Source: an uncultured Clostridia bacterium (lineage in GTDB: Bacteria; Bacillota; Clostridia; Oscillospirales; CAG-272). Taken from it: a stretch of 13,644 nucleotides of DNA. Of the stretch, positions 7,423 through 13,598 are shown one piece after another. The stretch spans positions 1 through 13,644 of the forward strand of contig CANQMJ010000060.1 of the NCBI GenBank assembly GCA_947624945.1, in the 5' to 3' direction. Below the pieces are notes generated by a model, which saw only the letters and a program-made list of their open reading frames with translations, did no database searches and was not told the DNA's origin. The translations under genes and the position numbers were made by a program. How positions within the stretch are numbered: position 1 is the stretch's first letter; each line of letters begins with the position of its first letter.

Positions 7423-8907
7423 ATGCAGAACATTCCGAAGGTAAAAATCGGCATCGTGGCCGTCAGCCGCGACTGCTTCCCCGAAAGTCTGTCCGTAAAC
7501 AGACGCAAGGCCCTTGTCGCCGCTTACACCGAGAAGTACGGTGAGGGCGATATATACGAGTGCCCCATATGCATAGTCGAAAGCGAGATACACATGAAGC
7601 AGGCGCTCGCCGACATCGAGGCGGCGGGTTGCAACGCGCTCTGCGTATACCTCGGCAACTTCGGCCCCGAAATTTCCGAGACGATGCTCGCACAGCAGTT
7701 CACGGGTCCTAAGATGTTCGTGGCGGCTGCCGAGGAGAACATCGGCGTTCTCTCCGACGACAGAGGCGACGCATACTGCGGTATGCTCAACGCAAGCTAC
7801 AATCTCAAGCTGCGCGGCGTGCGCGCGTACATTCCCGAGTACCCGGTCGGCGACGCCGGCGAGTGCGCGGACATGATTCACGGTTTTCTGCCGATAGCAA
7901 GAGCTATAATCGGTCTTTCCGACCTCAAGCTCATCTCGTTCGGTCCGCGTCCGCTCAACTTCCTCGCGTGCAACGCGCCCATCTATCAGCTCTACCGTCT
8001 CGGCGTCGAGATCGAGGAGAACTCCGAGCTCGATCTGTTCGAGTCGTTCAACGCTCATGCGGGCGACAGCCGTATTCCCGAGGTCGCCGCAGATATGGCG
8101 AAGGAACTCGGCGACGGCAACAAGAAGCCCGAGATACTCGACAAGCTCGCGCAGTATGAGCTGACGCTGCTCGACTGGATCGAGGCGCACCGCGGCTCGA
8201 AGAAGTATGTCGCTATCGCAGGCAAGTGCTGGCCCGCGTTCCAGACGCAGTTCGGCTTCGTGCCCTGCTACGTCAACAGCCGTCTGACGGGTCGCGGCAT
8301 TCCCGTGTCATGCGAGGTCGACATCTACGGCGCGCTGTCCGAGTACATAGGAACGTGCGTGTCCGAGGATGCGGTGACGCTGCTCGACATCAACAACACG
8401 GTCCCGAAGGAACTCTTCAACTCCGACATCGCGGGCAAGTATCCGTACACGCTCAAGGACACGTTCATGGGCTTCCACTGCGGCAACACATGCTCGTCCA
8501 AGCTGTCGGCATGCTCGATGAAGTATCAGAAGATCATGGCGCGCAGCCTGCCCGTCGAGGTCACGAACGGAACGCTCGAGGGCGATATCGCTCCCGGCGA
8601 CATCACGTTCTTCCGCATCCAGTCGACGGCTGACGCACAGCTCCGCGCCTACATCGCAAACGGCGAGGTACTGCCCGTCGCTACGCGTTCGTTCGGCGGC
8701 ATCGGCATATTCGCGATACCCGAGATGGGACGCTTCTACCGTCACGTTCTGATCGAGAAGAACTTCCCGCATCACGGCGCGGTCGCGTTCGGTCACCATG
8801 CGAAAGCTCTCTTCGAGGTATTCAAGTATGTGGGCGTACCGGTCGACGAGATCGGCTACAACAGACCGGCGGGCGACAGATATCCGACGGAGAATCCGTG
8901 GGGCTGA
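7423..8907 (+). CDS. L-fucose/L-arabinose isomerase family protein
   Basis: A 494-residue cytosolic aldose-ketose isomerase of the FucI/AraA fold. An N-terminal Rossmann-like half (VKIGIVAVSRDCF at 7-19, CNALCVYLGNFGPEIS at 70-85) is followed by a substrate/metal domain. Likely Mn ligands are E298 (CEVDIYGAL), D322 (LLDINN) and a His in FPHHGAVAFG (450-451), by analogy with FucI; H352 in FHCGN is also conserved-looking. This family interconverts L-fucose/L-fuculose, D-arabinose/D-ribulose or L-arabinose/L-ribulose, and the exact substrate cannot be read here. ATG follows AAAGGAG at about 10 nt. It is followed by a GC-rich terminator (8942-8967) and then xylulokinase on the same strand, so the two probably act in sequence: isomerise, then phosphorylate the ketose. 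Confidence 0.85.
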   Translation: MQNIPKVKIGIVAVSRDCFPESLSVNRRKALVAAYTEKYGEGDIYECPICIVESEIHMKQALADIEAAGCNALCVYLGNFGPEISETMLAQQFTGPKMFVAAAEENIGVLSDDRGDAYCGMLNASYNLKLRGVRAYIPEYPVGDAGECADMIHGFLPIARAIIGLSDLKLISFGPRPLNFLACNAPIYQLYRLGVEIEENSELDLFESFNAHAGDSRIPEVAADMAKELGDGNKKPEILDKLAQYELTLLDWIEAHRGSKKYVAIAGKCWPAFQTQFGFVPCYVNSRLTGRGIPVSCEVDIYGALSEYIGTCVSEDAVTLLDINNTVPKELFNSDIAGKYPYTLKDTFMGFHCGNTCSSKLSACSMKYQKIMARSLPVEVTNGTLEGDIAPGDITFFRIQSTADAQLRAYIANGEVLPVATRSFGGIGIFAIPEMGRFYRHVLIEKNFPHHGAVAFGHHAKALFEVFKYVGVPVDEIGYNRPAGDRYPTENPWG

Positions 8908-8941
8908 CAGTCTGACGGCTGACAAACGGCAAATATTTTGA

Positions 8942-8980
8942 CGGAGGCGGCGGGAACGCCGCCTCCGAATCTGTTTTACG
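8942..8980 (+). terminator. Intrinsic terminator or attenuator between isomerase and kinase
   Basis: CGGAGGCGGCG (8942-8952) pairs perfectly with 8957-8967 around a GGAA tetraloop, giving an 11-bp GC-rich stem. It is followed by AATCTGTTTT, a weak U-tract starting a few bases late. It lies 34 bp after the isomerase stop and just before the kinase SD, so partial termination would set a lower kinase:isomerase ratio. Confidence 0.6.
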
Positions 8981-9018
8981 GAGGATCGGCGCGTCGGTTT
9001 TGACGCGTCGAAAATGAC
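8980..9018 (+). promoter_or_regulatory. Distant SD followed by spacing hairpin for xylB
   Basis: The only good SD is GGAGGA at 8980-8985, 33 nt before the ATG at 9019. Directly after it, TCGGCGCGTC (8986-8995) pairs with 9002-9011 over 10 bp with one G-U, loop GGTTTT. Folding brings the SD to 7 nt (9012-9018) from the ATG, which is optimal. An overlapping out-of-frame ATG at 9014 would encode only six residues. The upstream frame is closed by TGA at 9001-9003, so no earlier start exists. Confidence 0.65.
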
Positions 9019-10479
9019 ATGGCATATTACATAGGCATCGACCTCGGCACGTCCGCGGTCAAGATGATAATGATGACGGCATGCGGCGACATCGTTCGCA
9101 GCGTGTCGAAGGAGTACCCGATTTACTTCCCGCAGACGGGCTGGTCGGAGCAGGACCCGCGCGACTGGTGGCGCGCAGTCAAGGAAGGAATGAAAGAGCT
9201 CGTCGCCGGCGACGGCGGCGAGGTTCGCGGCATCAGCTTCGGCGGTCAGATGCACGGACTTGTGACGCTCGACGAGCACGACGAGGTCATTCGCCGCGCG
9301 ATTTTATGGAACGACGGCAGGAGCGCGCCGCAGTGCGAATATCTGAACGGCGTTATAGGCAAAAAGACGCTTTCGTCGTATACGGCGAACATCGCGTTCG
9401 CGGGCTTCACCGCGCCGAAAATACTGTGGATGCGCGAAAATGAGCCCGAGCTTTTCTCGCGGATAGACAAGATAATGCTGCCGAAGGACTACATCGCCTA
9501 CATGCTGACGGGCAGCTTCTGCACCGACATGTCGGACGCGTCCGGCATGCTCCTGCTTGACGTCGAGCACAGGCGTTGGTCGCGTGAAATGCTCGATATC
9601 GTCGGCATAACGGAATCTATGCTGCCGCAGCTTTACGAAAGCTCCGACGTCGTCGGCACAGTTCTGCCGTCCGTCGCCGATGAGATCGGCATAAACCGTG
9701 ACGTGTGCGTTATCGCGGGCGCGGGCGACAATGCAGCCGCCGCGATCGGCACAGGCACTGTCCGTGACGGCATGTGCAACATATCGCTCGGCACGTCGGG
9801 CACGGTGTTCATCGCGCGCGACAAATTCTCCGTCGACGAAAATAACGCTTTGCACTCGTTCGCGCACTCGAACGGCAAGTATCACCTGATGGGCTGCATG
9901 CTGTCGGCGGCGTCGTGTGAGCGGTGGCTCGTCAAAAATATTCTCGGCGGCGGCAGCTACGACGACGAGGAGAACGCGATAAAGACGCTCGGCGAGAACC
10001 GCGTGTTCTTCCTTCCCTATCTGATGGGTGAGCGCTCGCCGCACAACGATCCCGACGTCCGCGCGATGTATATCGGCATGAGCATGGACACGACGCGCGC
10101 CGACATCGTCGCGGCGACGCTCGAGGGCGTATCGTTCGCGCTGCGCGACTCTATCGAGATAGCGCGCGAGGGCGGCGGCATCGTCCGTTCGACGATATGC
10201 GGCGGCGGCGCGAAGAGTCCGCTCTGGTGCGAGATCACGGCTAATATCCTAAATATGGAGATAGTGACGCTCGAAAAGGAGGAAGGACCCGCGTTCGGCG
10301 CGGCTATACTCGCCGCCGTAGGCTGCGGCGAATACCGCGACGTCGAGGAAGCCGCCGACAAGCTTATCGCGCACAAGCACGTATACAGACCGACGCCTGA
10401 GCTTGTCGAAAAATACGACGAGCGCTACATGCACTTCAAACGTCTCTACCCTGCGATAAAGGAGCTTTACAAAAGCTGA
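9019..10479 (+). CDS. xylB: Xylulokinase (FGGY family)
   Basis: A 486-residue FGGY carbohydrate kinase of normal length; xylulokinases phosphorylate D-xylulose to D-xylulose 5-phosphate for the pentose phosphate pathway. Residues visible: YIGIDLGTSAVK at 4-15 (phosphate 1 loop, D8), GWSEQDPRDWW at 41-51, GGQMHG at 75-80 with the M-H-G substrate motif of XylB, ILWNDGR at 95-101, catalytic D237 in AGAGDNAAAAIG, LGTSG at 257-261, and CGGGAKSPLW in the C-terminal lobe. MHG and the tight match to E. coli XylB point to xylulose, but a FucI-like partner would supply D-ribulose or a related ketose, so substrate range is open. The start codon is fixed by the stop at 9001-9003; see the SD hairpin upstream. 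The palindromic element 65 bp downstream likely ends the transcript. Confidence 0.92.
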   Translation: MAYYIGIDLGTSAVKMIMMTACGDIVRSVSKEYPIYFPQTGWSEQDPRDWWRAVKEGMKELVAGDGGEVRGISFGGQMHGLVTLDEHDEVIRRAILWNDGRSAPQCEYLNGVIGKKTLSSYTANIAFAGFTAPKILWMRENEPELFSRIDKIMLPKDYIAYMLTGSFCTDMSDASGMLLLDVEHRRWSREMLDIVGITESMLPQLYESSDVVGTVLPSVADEIGINRDVCVIAGAGDNAAAAIGTGTVRDGMCNISLGTSGTVFIARDKFSVDENNALHSFAHSNGKYHLMGCMLSAASCERWLVKNILGGGSYDDEENAIKTLGENRVFFLPYLMGERSPHNDPDVRAMYIGMSMDTTRADIVAATLEGVSFALRDSIEIAREGGGIVRSTICGGGAKSPLWCEITANILNMEIVTLEKEEGPAFGAAILAAVGCGEYRDVEEAADKLIAHKHVYRPTPELVEKYDERYMHFKRLYPAIKELYKS

Positions 10480-10543
10480 GGAAAAGAAGCGTTTGGCGGT
10501 ATGTTTTCAAGCGGGGAGGTATTGTCGATCATTTCAAGATGCA

Positions 10544-10613
10544 GTAATAATTTTTGAAAAGATGAGAGCGCGAGAGAAGGAAAACTTTTTTTCAAAAAGT
10601 TTTCCTTCTCTCG
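10544..10613. repeat. Palindromic repeat element, copy 2
   Basis: GTAATAATTT then TTGAAAAGATGAG (10544-10566) matches the 5' module of the element at 356-428. It is followed by a perfect 20-bp stem, 10571-10590 with 10594-10613, loop TTC, core GGAAAACTTTTT. It separates xylB from the smpB promoter and can serve as terminator for xylB. The arms differ from copy 1 by matched changes on both sides (for example GAGAGAAGG against TGGGGAAAGG), so the palindrome is preserved despite sequence drift. Confidence 0.78.
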
Positions 10614-10645
10614 TAAAATACGTCTCTACACACGACACGTTTCGC

Positions 10646-10674
10646 TTGACAAAAAGGCGGGGAGGCTTTATAAT
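10646..10674 (+). promoter_or_regulatory. Consensus promoter of smpB
   Basis: TTGACA at 10646-10651, exactly 17 nt, TATAAT at 10669-10674: a full consensus sigma-A promoter. The predicted start near 10681 leaves about 19 nt before the GTG at 10700, which excludes the longer open frame that begins upstream of the promoter. Confidence 0.88.
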
Positions 10675-10699
10675 TGAGTACGGAAAGCGGGGTGGCGAC

Positions 10700-11182
10700 G
10701 TGGCGGAAAAGAAAAAGGCGGACGGCAAGGTCATAGCGCAGAACCGCGCCGCGCGTCACGAGTACTTTATCGAGGAGACGTACGAGGCGGGCATATCGCT
10801 TTACGGCACCGAGGTAAAAAGCGTGCGTGCCGGGTCCGTCAATCTAAAGGATTCGTACTGCCGCATCGAGGACGGCGAAATATTCGCCTACGGCTTCCAC
10901 ATCAGCCCGTACGAGAAGGGCAACATTTTCAACCGCGATCCGCTGCGCAAAAAAAAGTTGCTCATGCACCGCCGCGAGATATTGAAGCTGCATGCCAAGG
11001 TGACGCAGCAGGGGTACACGCTCGTGCCGCTGTCGCTTTATTTCTCGGGTTCGCACGTCAAGATGGCGGTCGGGCTGTGCCGAGGCAAAAAGCTCTACGA
11101 CAAGCGCGAGGCGGCTGCCGCCGACGATGCGAAGCGCGATATCGAGCGCTATACGCGGTCGCGCGAAAAAGCGGGTTGGTGA
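10700..11182 (+). CDS. smpB: SsrA-binding protein SmpB
   Basis: A 160-residue protein that binds the tRNA-like domain of tmRNA and carries it into stalled ribosomes. Characteristic segments are IAQNRAARHEYFIEETYEAG at 12-31 (RNA-binding OB fold), GTEVKSVRAGSVNLKDSYC at 36-54, FHISPYEKGN at 66-75, and the basic C-terminal tail GKKLYDKREAAAADDAKRD at 129-147, which occupies the mRNA channel. The GTG start at 10700 is supported by the family N terminus (MAEKKK), a GGGGTGG SD-like run, and the promoter 26 bp upstream. The stop TGA is part of a 12-bp hairpin (11180-11207). Its RNA partner ssrA lies 634 bp downstream on the same strand, with a nitroreductase gene between. Confidence 0.95.
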   Translation: MAEKKKADGKVIAQNRAARHEYFIEETYEAGISLYGTEVKSVRAGSVNLKDSYCRIEDGEIFAYGFHISPYEKGNIFNRDPLRKKKLLMHRREILKLHAKVTQQGYTLVPLSLYFSGSHVKMAVGLCRGKKLYDKREAAAADDAKRDIERYTRSREKAGW

Positions 11183-11207
11183 ATGTTATGCGGATGCATA
11201 ACATTCA
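11180..11207. other. 12-bp perfect hairpin overlapping smpB stop
   Basis: TGAATGTTATGC (11180-11191) is the exact reverse complement of 11196-11207, loop GGAT. The left arm begins with the smpB TGA stop. It is AT-rich and lacks a U-tract, so a classical terminator is unlikely. A 3'-end stabilising stem or an operator for the nitroreductase gene 42 bp downstream are the reasonable options. Confidence 0.55.
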
Positions 11208-11249
11208 TAGACAAATGTAAAATACTTTGAATGGGACGGTGAAACAGTT

Positions 11250-11768
11250 ATGGAACTGAATTCCGCGATACTCGCGCGTCACAGCACGCGCGCATTTAGT
11301 GACAGAAAGCTCACGCGTGATGAAATAACGGAGCTTCTGACGGCCGCGACTAAAGCGCCGAGCGCCGTCAACATGCAGTCGTGGCACTTCTACGTCGTCA
11401 CGGGCGACGAACGCGCGAAATTCAAAAACGTCTGCGCCGAGTGGGTATCGACGGCGCCCGTCGTGTTCATAATCTGCACCGACAGCGCGGGGATAGAAAG
11501 CCGCTTCAGCGACGGCAGAGGCCGCAAGTTTGCGGTGCAGGATACGTCGTATGCGACGGAAAATTTGCTTCTCAAGGCGACCGACATGGGTCTCTGCGGT
11601 TGCATCATCGGCGCCTACGACCAAGACGCCTGCGTCCGCGAGTTTTCGATACCGGAGCGTCACCACGTCGTCGCGCTCCTGCCTGTCGGCGAGCCTGCCG
11701 CGCCGGTCCCGCCGCGCGAACGCAAGCCGCTCGACGAGGTCGTCACCTACATCGGCGATACGCTGTGA
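11250..11768 (+). CDS. Nitroreductase-family FMN oxidoreductase
   Basis: A 172-residue flavin reductase, on the short side for the family. FMN phosphate-binding R10, S12 and R14 are in ARHSTRAF. The APSAVNMQSWHFYVV segment (36-50) is the hallmark PS-x-x-N-x-Q-x-W stretch. QDTSYATENLLLKATDMGLCGCIIGAY (97-123) is the dimer-interface helix and flavin-contact region, and the C-terminal VVALLPVGEPA (140-150) matches the family strand. Members reduce nitroaromatics, quinones or flavins with NAD(P)H; the physiological substrate is not evident. The SD is weak (GGTGA, about 10 nt upstream). It sits between smpB and ssrA without an obvious functional link; the hairpin upstream might be its control site. 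Confidence 0.85.
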   Translation: MELNSAILARHSTRAFSDRKLTRDEITELLTAATKAPSAVNMQSWHFYVVTGDERAKFKNVCAEWVSTAPVVFIICTDSAGIESRFSDGRGRKFAVQDTSYATENLLLKATDMGLCGCIIGAYDQDACVREFSIPERHHVVALLPVGEPAAPVPPRERKPLDEVVTYIGDTL

Positions 11769-11785
11769 ATTGCGTTATTCGGCAG

Positions 11786-11812
11786 TTGACTAAATGATTA
11801 GGCAATTATAGA
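11786..11812 (+). promoter_or_regulatory. Probable ssrA promoter
   Basis: TTGACT at 11786-11791 and TATAGA at 11807-11812 with a short 15-nt spacer; the mature tmRNA 5' G at 11817 lies 5 nt after the -10. The spacing is below optimum, so either the hexamers are slightly mis-assigned or the precursor starts just upstream and is trimmed by RNase P. Confidence 0.5.
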
Positions 11813-11816
11813 AAAC

Positions 11817-12167
11817 GGGGGCGTAAAGGTTTCGACGGGGACTTTGAGCTGCGATAAGCGGGCAGAGCATGGGGCAAGCTCTTAAATCCGGCTCCGACTT
11901 AAATTTCAAACGCTAACGATAATAACGTAGCTCTCGCTGCCTAAGTGCGGCGCGTCCGCGTAAAGGGGGACCACGACCTTTACCCGGGCGTCACTATCGT
12001 GGTGAACGTGTACCGCTGCCCGCGCTCGGCGCGGTCATGTAATAGAGCGCTGCCGAGCAGTCCGCGCGATCATTCGCGGGCGGCGCGGGAGATATATAAG
12101 TGATATACGCCCGTAGAAGGTCGCAGGGTGAGGTTTTCGGACAGGGGTCCGACTCCCCTCGCCTCCA
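11817..12167 (+). ncRNA. ssrA: Transfer-messenger RNA (tmRNA)
   Basis: One-piece tmRNA that rescues stalled ribosomes and tags the nascent peptide for proteolysis. The acceptor stem is GGGGGCG (11817-11823) with CGCCTCC (12160-12166) and discriminator A12167. GTAAAGGTTTCGACGGGGA follows at 11823-11841, and the T arm GGGGTCCGACTCCCC lies at 12144-12158. The tag frame at 11912-11944 reads ANDNNVALAA then TAA, close to the bacterial consensus (A)ANDxxYALAA with Val in place of Tyr. Between tag and T arm are GC-rich stems consistent with pseudoknots 2-4. The 3' CCA is not encoded (TCG follows), so it is added enzymatically. It is flanked by a promoter and a UUCG-loop terminator. Confidence 0.97.
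11912..11944 (+). other. tmRNA proteolysis-tag reading frame
   Basis: Resume codon GCT at 11912-11914, then AAC GAT AAT AAC GTA GCT CTC GCT GCC and stop TAA at 11942-11944, giving ANDNNVALAA. With the alanine carried by tmRNA itself the added tag is eleven residues. The LAA end is the ClpXP/ClpAP recognition signal. Confidence 0.92.
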
Positions 12168-12174
12168 TCGAAAA

Positions 12175-12205
12175 AAGCAGAGGTTCGCCTCTGCTTCTTC
12201 TATTT
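12175..12205 (+). terminator. Intrinsic terminator of ssrA
   Basis: AAGCAGAGG (12175-12183) pairs with CCTCTGCTT (12188-12196) around a TTCG loop, 9 bp, followed by the pyrimidine-rich CTTCTATTT. It begins 7 bp after the tmRNA discriminator base. Confidence 0.85.
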
Positions 12206-12296
12206 GGGAAACGTGTTTGATTGTTCGGGAAAAGAATGAGCTTTGCCGATTCGAAGCCGATACTCCCCCTAAATGATGACTACTGTCCTATATATT

Positions 12297-12396
12297 TTTC
12301 AATCCACAGGCTCCGTGTGGAGCCCGACAAAAGTCCTGCAGGATACAAAATAATGGTTTTGCCATTTCAATCCACGTGCCCCATGCGGAGCCCGAC
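12297..12396 (-). CRISPR. Two decayed repeats at the leader-distal end
   Basis: A 32-nt repeat copy at 12297-12328 (CACAGG where the consensus has CACGGG) and a 33-nt copy at 12364-12396 with four changes in the hairpin (GTGCCCCATGCGG) are separated by a 35-nt spacer. Repeat and spacer lengths match the main array at 13026-13598, so these are the same array, now interrupted by hicB. About 90 bp to the left (12206-12296) hold no further recognisable repeat. In the minus-strand sense these are the last, oldest units. Confidence 0.85.
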
Positions 12397-12415
12397 AACA
12401 AACGATTTATGACTT

Positions 12416-12814
12416 TTACCTATCCGAAATATTCAGCTCACGCACTAACGCGCGTCTGAGGATCTCCGATAAATTGACACCTTTACTTTTTGCCTCAAAA
12501 TCGAGCCACGCAGGTAAAGTAACGCTGCGCCGCACTTCTCTGCTGTCGTTTTGCTTTCTGTATGCGGTAAAGTCAATATCGACAAGCGTAACGATGTCGT
12601 TCTCGGTTTCTCTTTCGATTAAAACCGGATTTGAAGGTATGGGAAGTTCCATGCCCTGATTTTCAAGTTCGATGCCGATCAATCCGATCGCATCACGCGC
12701 CATTTCCATGGCATCTGCAACATCCTCTCCCTGCGTATTTATGTTAAAATCAGGTATGTACACAACATAACCGCTGTTGCACGGACTTAAAATAACCGGA
12801 TACGCGTTTTTCAT
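12416..12814 (-). CDS. hicB: HicB-type antitoxin, no HicA partner
   Basis: A 132-residue HicB: the N-terminal partial-RNase-H-like domain (AYPVILSPCNSGYVVYIPDF at 4-23, GEDVADAMEMARDAIGL at 29-45) and a C-terminal ribbon-helix-helix DNA-binding segment (RRSVTLPAWLDFEAKSKG at 95-112, NLSEILRRALVREL at 114-127). HicB proteins neutralise the mRNA interferase HicA and repress their own promoter. ATG at 12812-12814 follows AGGAG (complement of 12823-12827) with 8-nt spacing, better than a GTG 39 bp upstream. A consensus promoter lies at 12911-12939. No frame for the roughly 60-residue HicA exists on either side. The gene is less GC-rich than its neighbours and sits between decayed CRISPR repeats, which suggests acquisition or insertion into the array. 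Confidence 0.88.
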   Translation of the reverse strand: MKNAYPVILSPCNSGYVVYIPDFNINTQGEDVADAMEMARDAIGLIGIELENQGMELPIPSNPVLIERETENDIVTLVDIDFTAYRKQNDSREVRRSVTLPAWLDFEAKSKGVNLSEILRRALVRELNISDR

Positions 12815-12910
12815 CAGATGATCTCCTATTCGCTGTAAATCATACGGTCGCACACTGCTGTCCGTGGCTGCATTAAGATCAGCCGTTGCTCTGTATGCTC
12901 GGCATAATTA

Positions 12911-12939
12911 ATTATACACACTTGATGAGTGAACGTCAA
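12911..12939 (-). promoter_or_regulatory. Consensus promoter of hicB
   Basis: On the minus strand TTGACG (complement of 12934-12939), 17 nt, TATAAT (complement of 12911-12916). Predicted start is near 12904, about 90 nt before the ATG. A HicB ribbon-helix-helix operator would be expected over this region. The remaining 12940-13025 contains only a 7-bp inverted repeat, AACATCG / CGATGTT, and no gene. Confidence 0.82.
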
Positions 12940-13025
12940 TGTCCCGGCAAAACATTGTCGATCATGTGCACAACATCGCTCGAGACACGATGTTTAGTAA
13001 CGGCAGCCGTTTGCGGCGGTGATCA

Positions 13026-13598
13026 GTTTTGATCCACGGGCTCCGTGCGGAGCCCGACAAGTCCGCGAGCCTCACAAGCGTTTCGACGGAAGGATTTCAG
13101 CCCTCAGGTTCCGTGTGGAGCCCGACTTTATGAGCTTTAAGCTCATAAGATCCGGCTCGACATTTCAATCCACGGGCTCCGTGTGGAGCCCGACCCGCAA
13201 CAATGGTTGTAAGCAAAAAAGACGGCAGATTTCAATCCACGGGCTCCGTGTGGAGCCCGACAAGTGTTTTCCAATCTTTTTTTTGAAAAAAAATAATTTC
13301 AATCCACGGGCTCCGTGTGGAGCCCGACAACACATGTGCCAAGCCACCCAAGCATCCGAGTAAATTTCAATCCACGGGCTCCGTGTGGAGCCCGACCCGA
13401 AGGCGTCACGAAGATCGCCCGCCTGAACGCATTTCAATCCACGGGCTCCGTGTGGAGCCCGACCCGGCGTACTCTGAGGACATGAAGCTCGACGAGCTAT
13501 TTCAATCCACGGGCTCCGTGTGGAGCCCGACCGAGGAGCTCGACACCATGATCACCCGCCGCGAGATTTCAATCCACGGGCTCCGTGTGGAGCCCGAC
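13026..13598 (-). CRISPR. Type I-C-like CRISPR array, 9 repeats
   Basis: Nine 33-nt repeats at 13026, 13094, 13162, 13229, 13296, 13364, 13431, 13499 and 13566, with 34-35-nt spacers. On the minus strand the repeat starts GTCGGGCTCC, has the stem CGGGCTCC/GGAGCCCG with a four-base loop, and ends GTGGATTGAAAT, the 5' handle typical of subtype I-C crRNA. Repeats 3-9 are identical; repeat 2 (13094) and repeat 1 (13026) are degenerate. By known array biology the decayed end is leader-distal, so transcription runs right to left and the leader and cas genes should lie beyond 13644. Spacers at 13397-13430, 13464-13498 and 13532-13565 look like coding DNA of a GC-rich genome; that at 13262-13295 is very AT-rich. 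Confidence 0.96.

Noticed and set aside
6862..8190. 442-residue minus-strand open frame
   Set aside because: Antisense shadow of the regulator and isomerase genes, spanning two well-supported starts and a promoter.
10493..10699. N-terminal extension of smpB to an upstream ATG
   Set aside because: It would begin before the consensus promoter and translate through the palindromic element; the SmpB family N terminus begins at the GTG at 10700.
12815..12853. GTG start giving a longer HicB
   Set aside because: The extra residues do not belong to the HicB fold, and the ATG at 12814 has a well-spaced AGGAG.
12954..12965. 12-base match ATTGTCGATCAT shared with 10521-10532
   Set aside because: Matches of this length are expected by chance in a window of this size and flanks do not extend.
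12815..13025. Search for a hicA gene or fragment upstream of hicB
   Set aside because: No frame of suitable length and no G-S-H-H-type dsRBD motif on either strand; the promoter occupies part of the space.
13019..13437. Open frames running through the CRISPR repeats on both strands, and 12221-12412 through the decayed repeats
   Set aside because: They consist of translated repeats and spacers with repeating peptide units, not genes.
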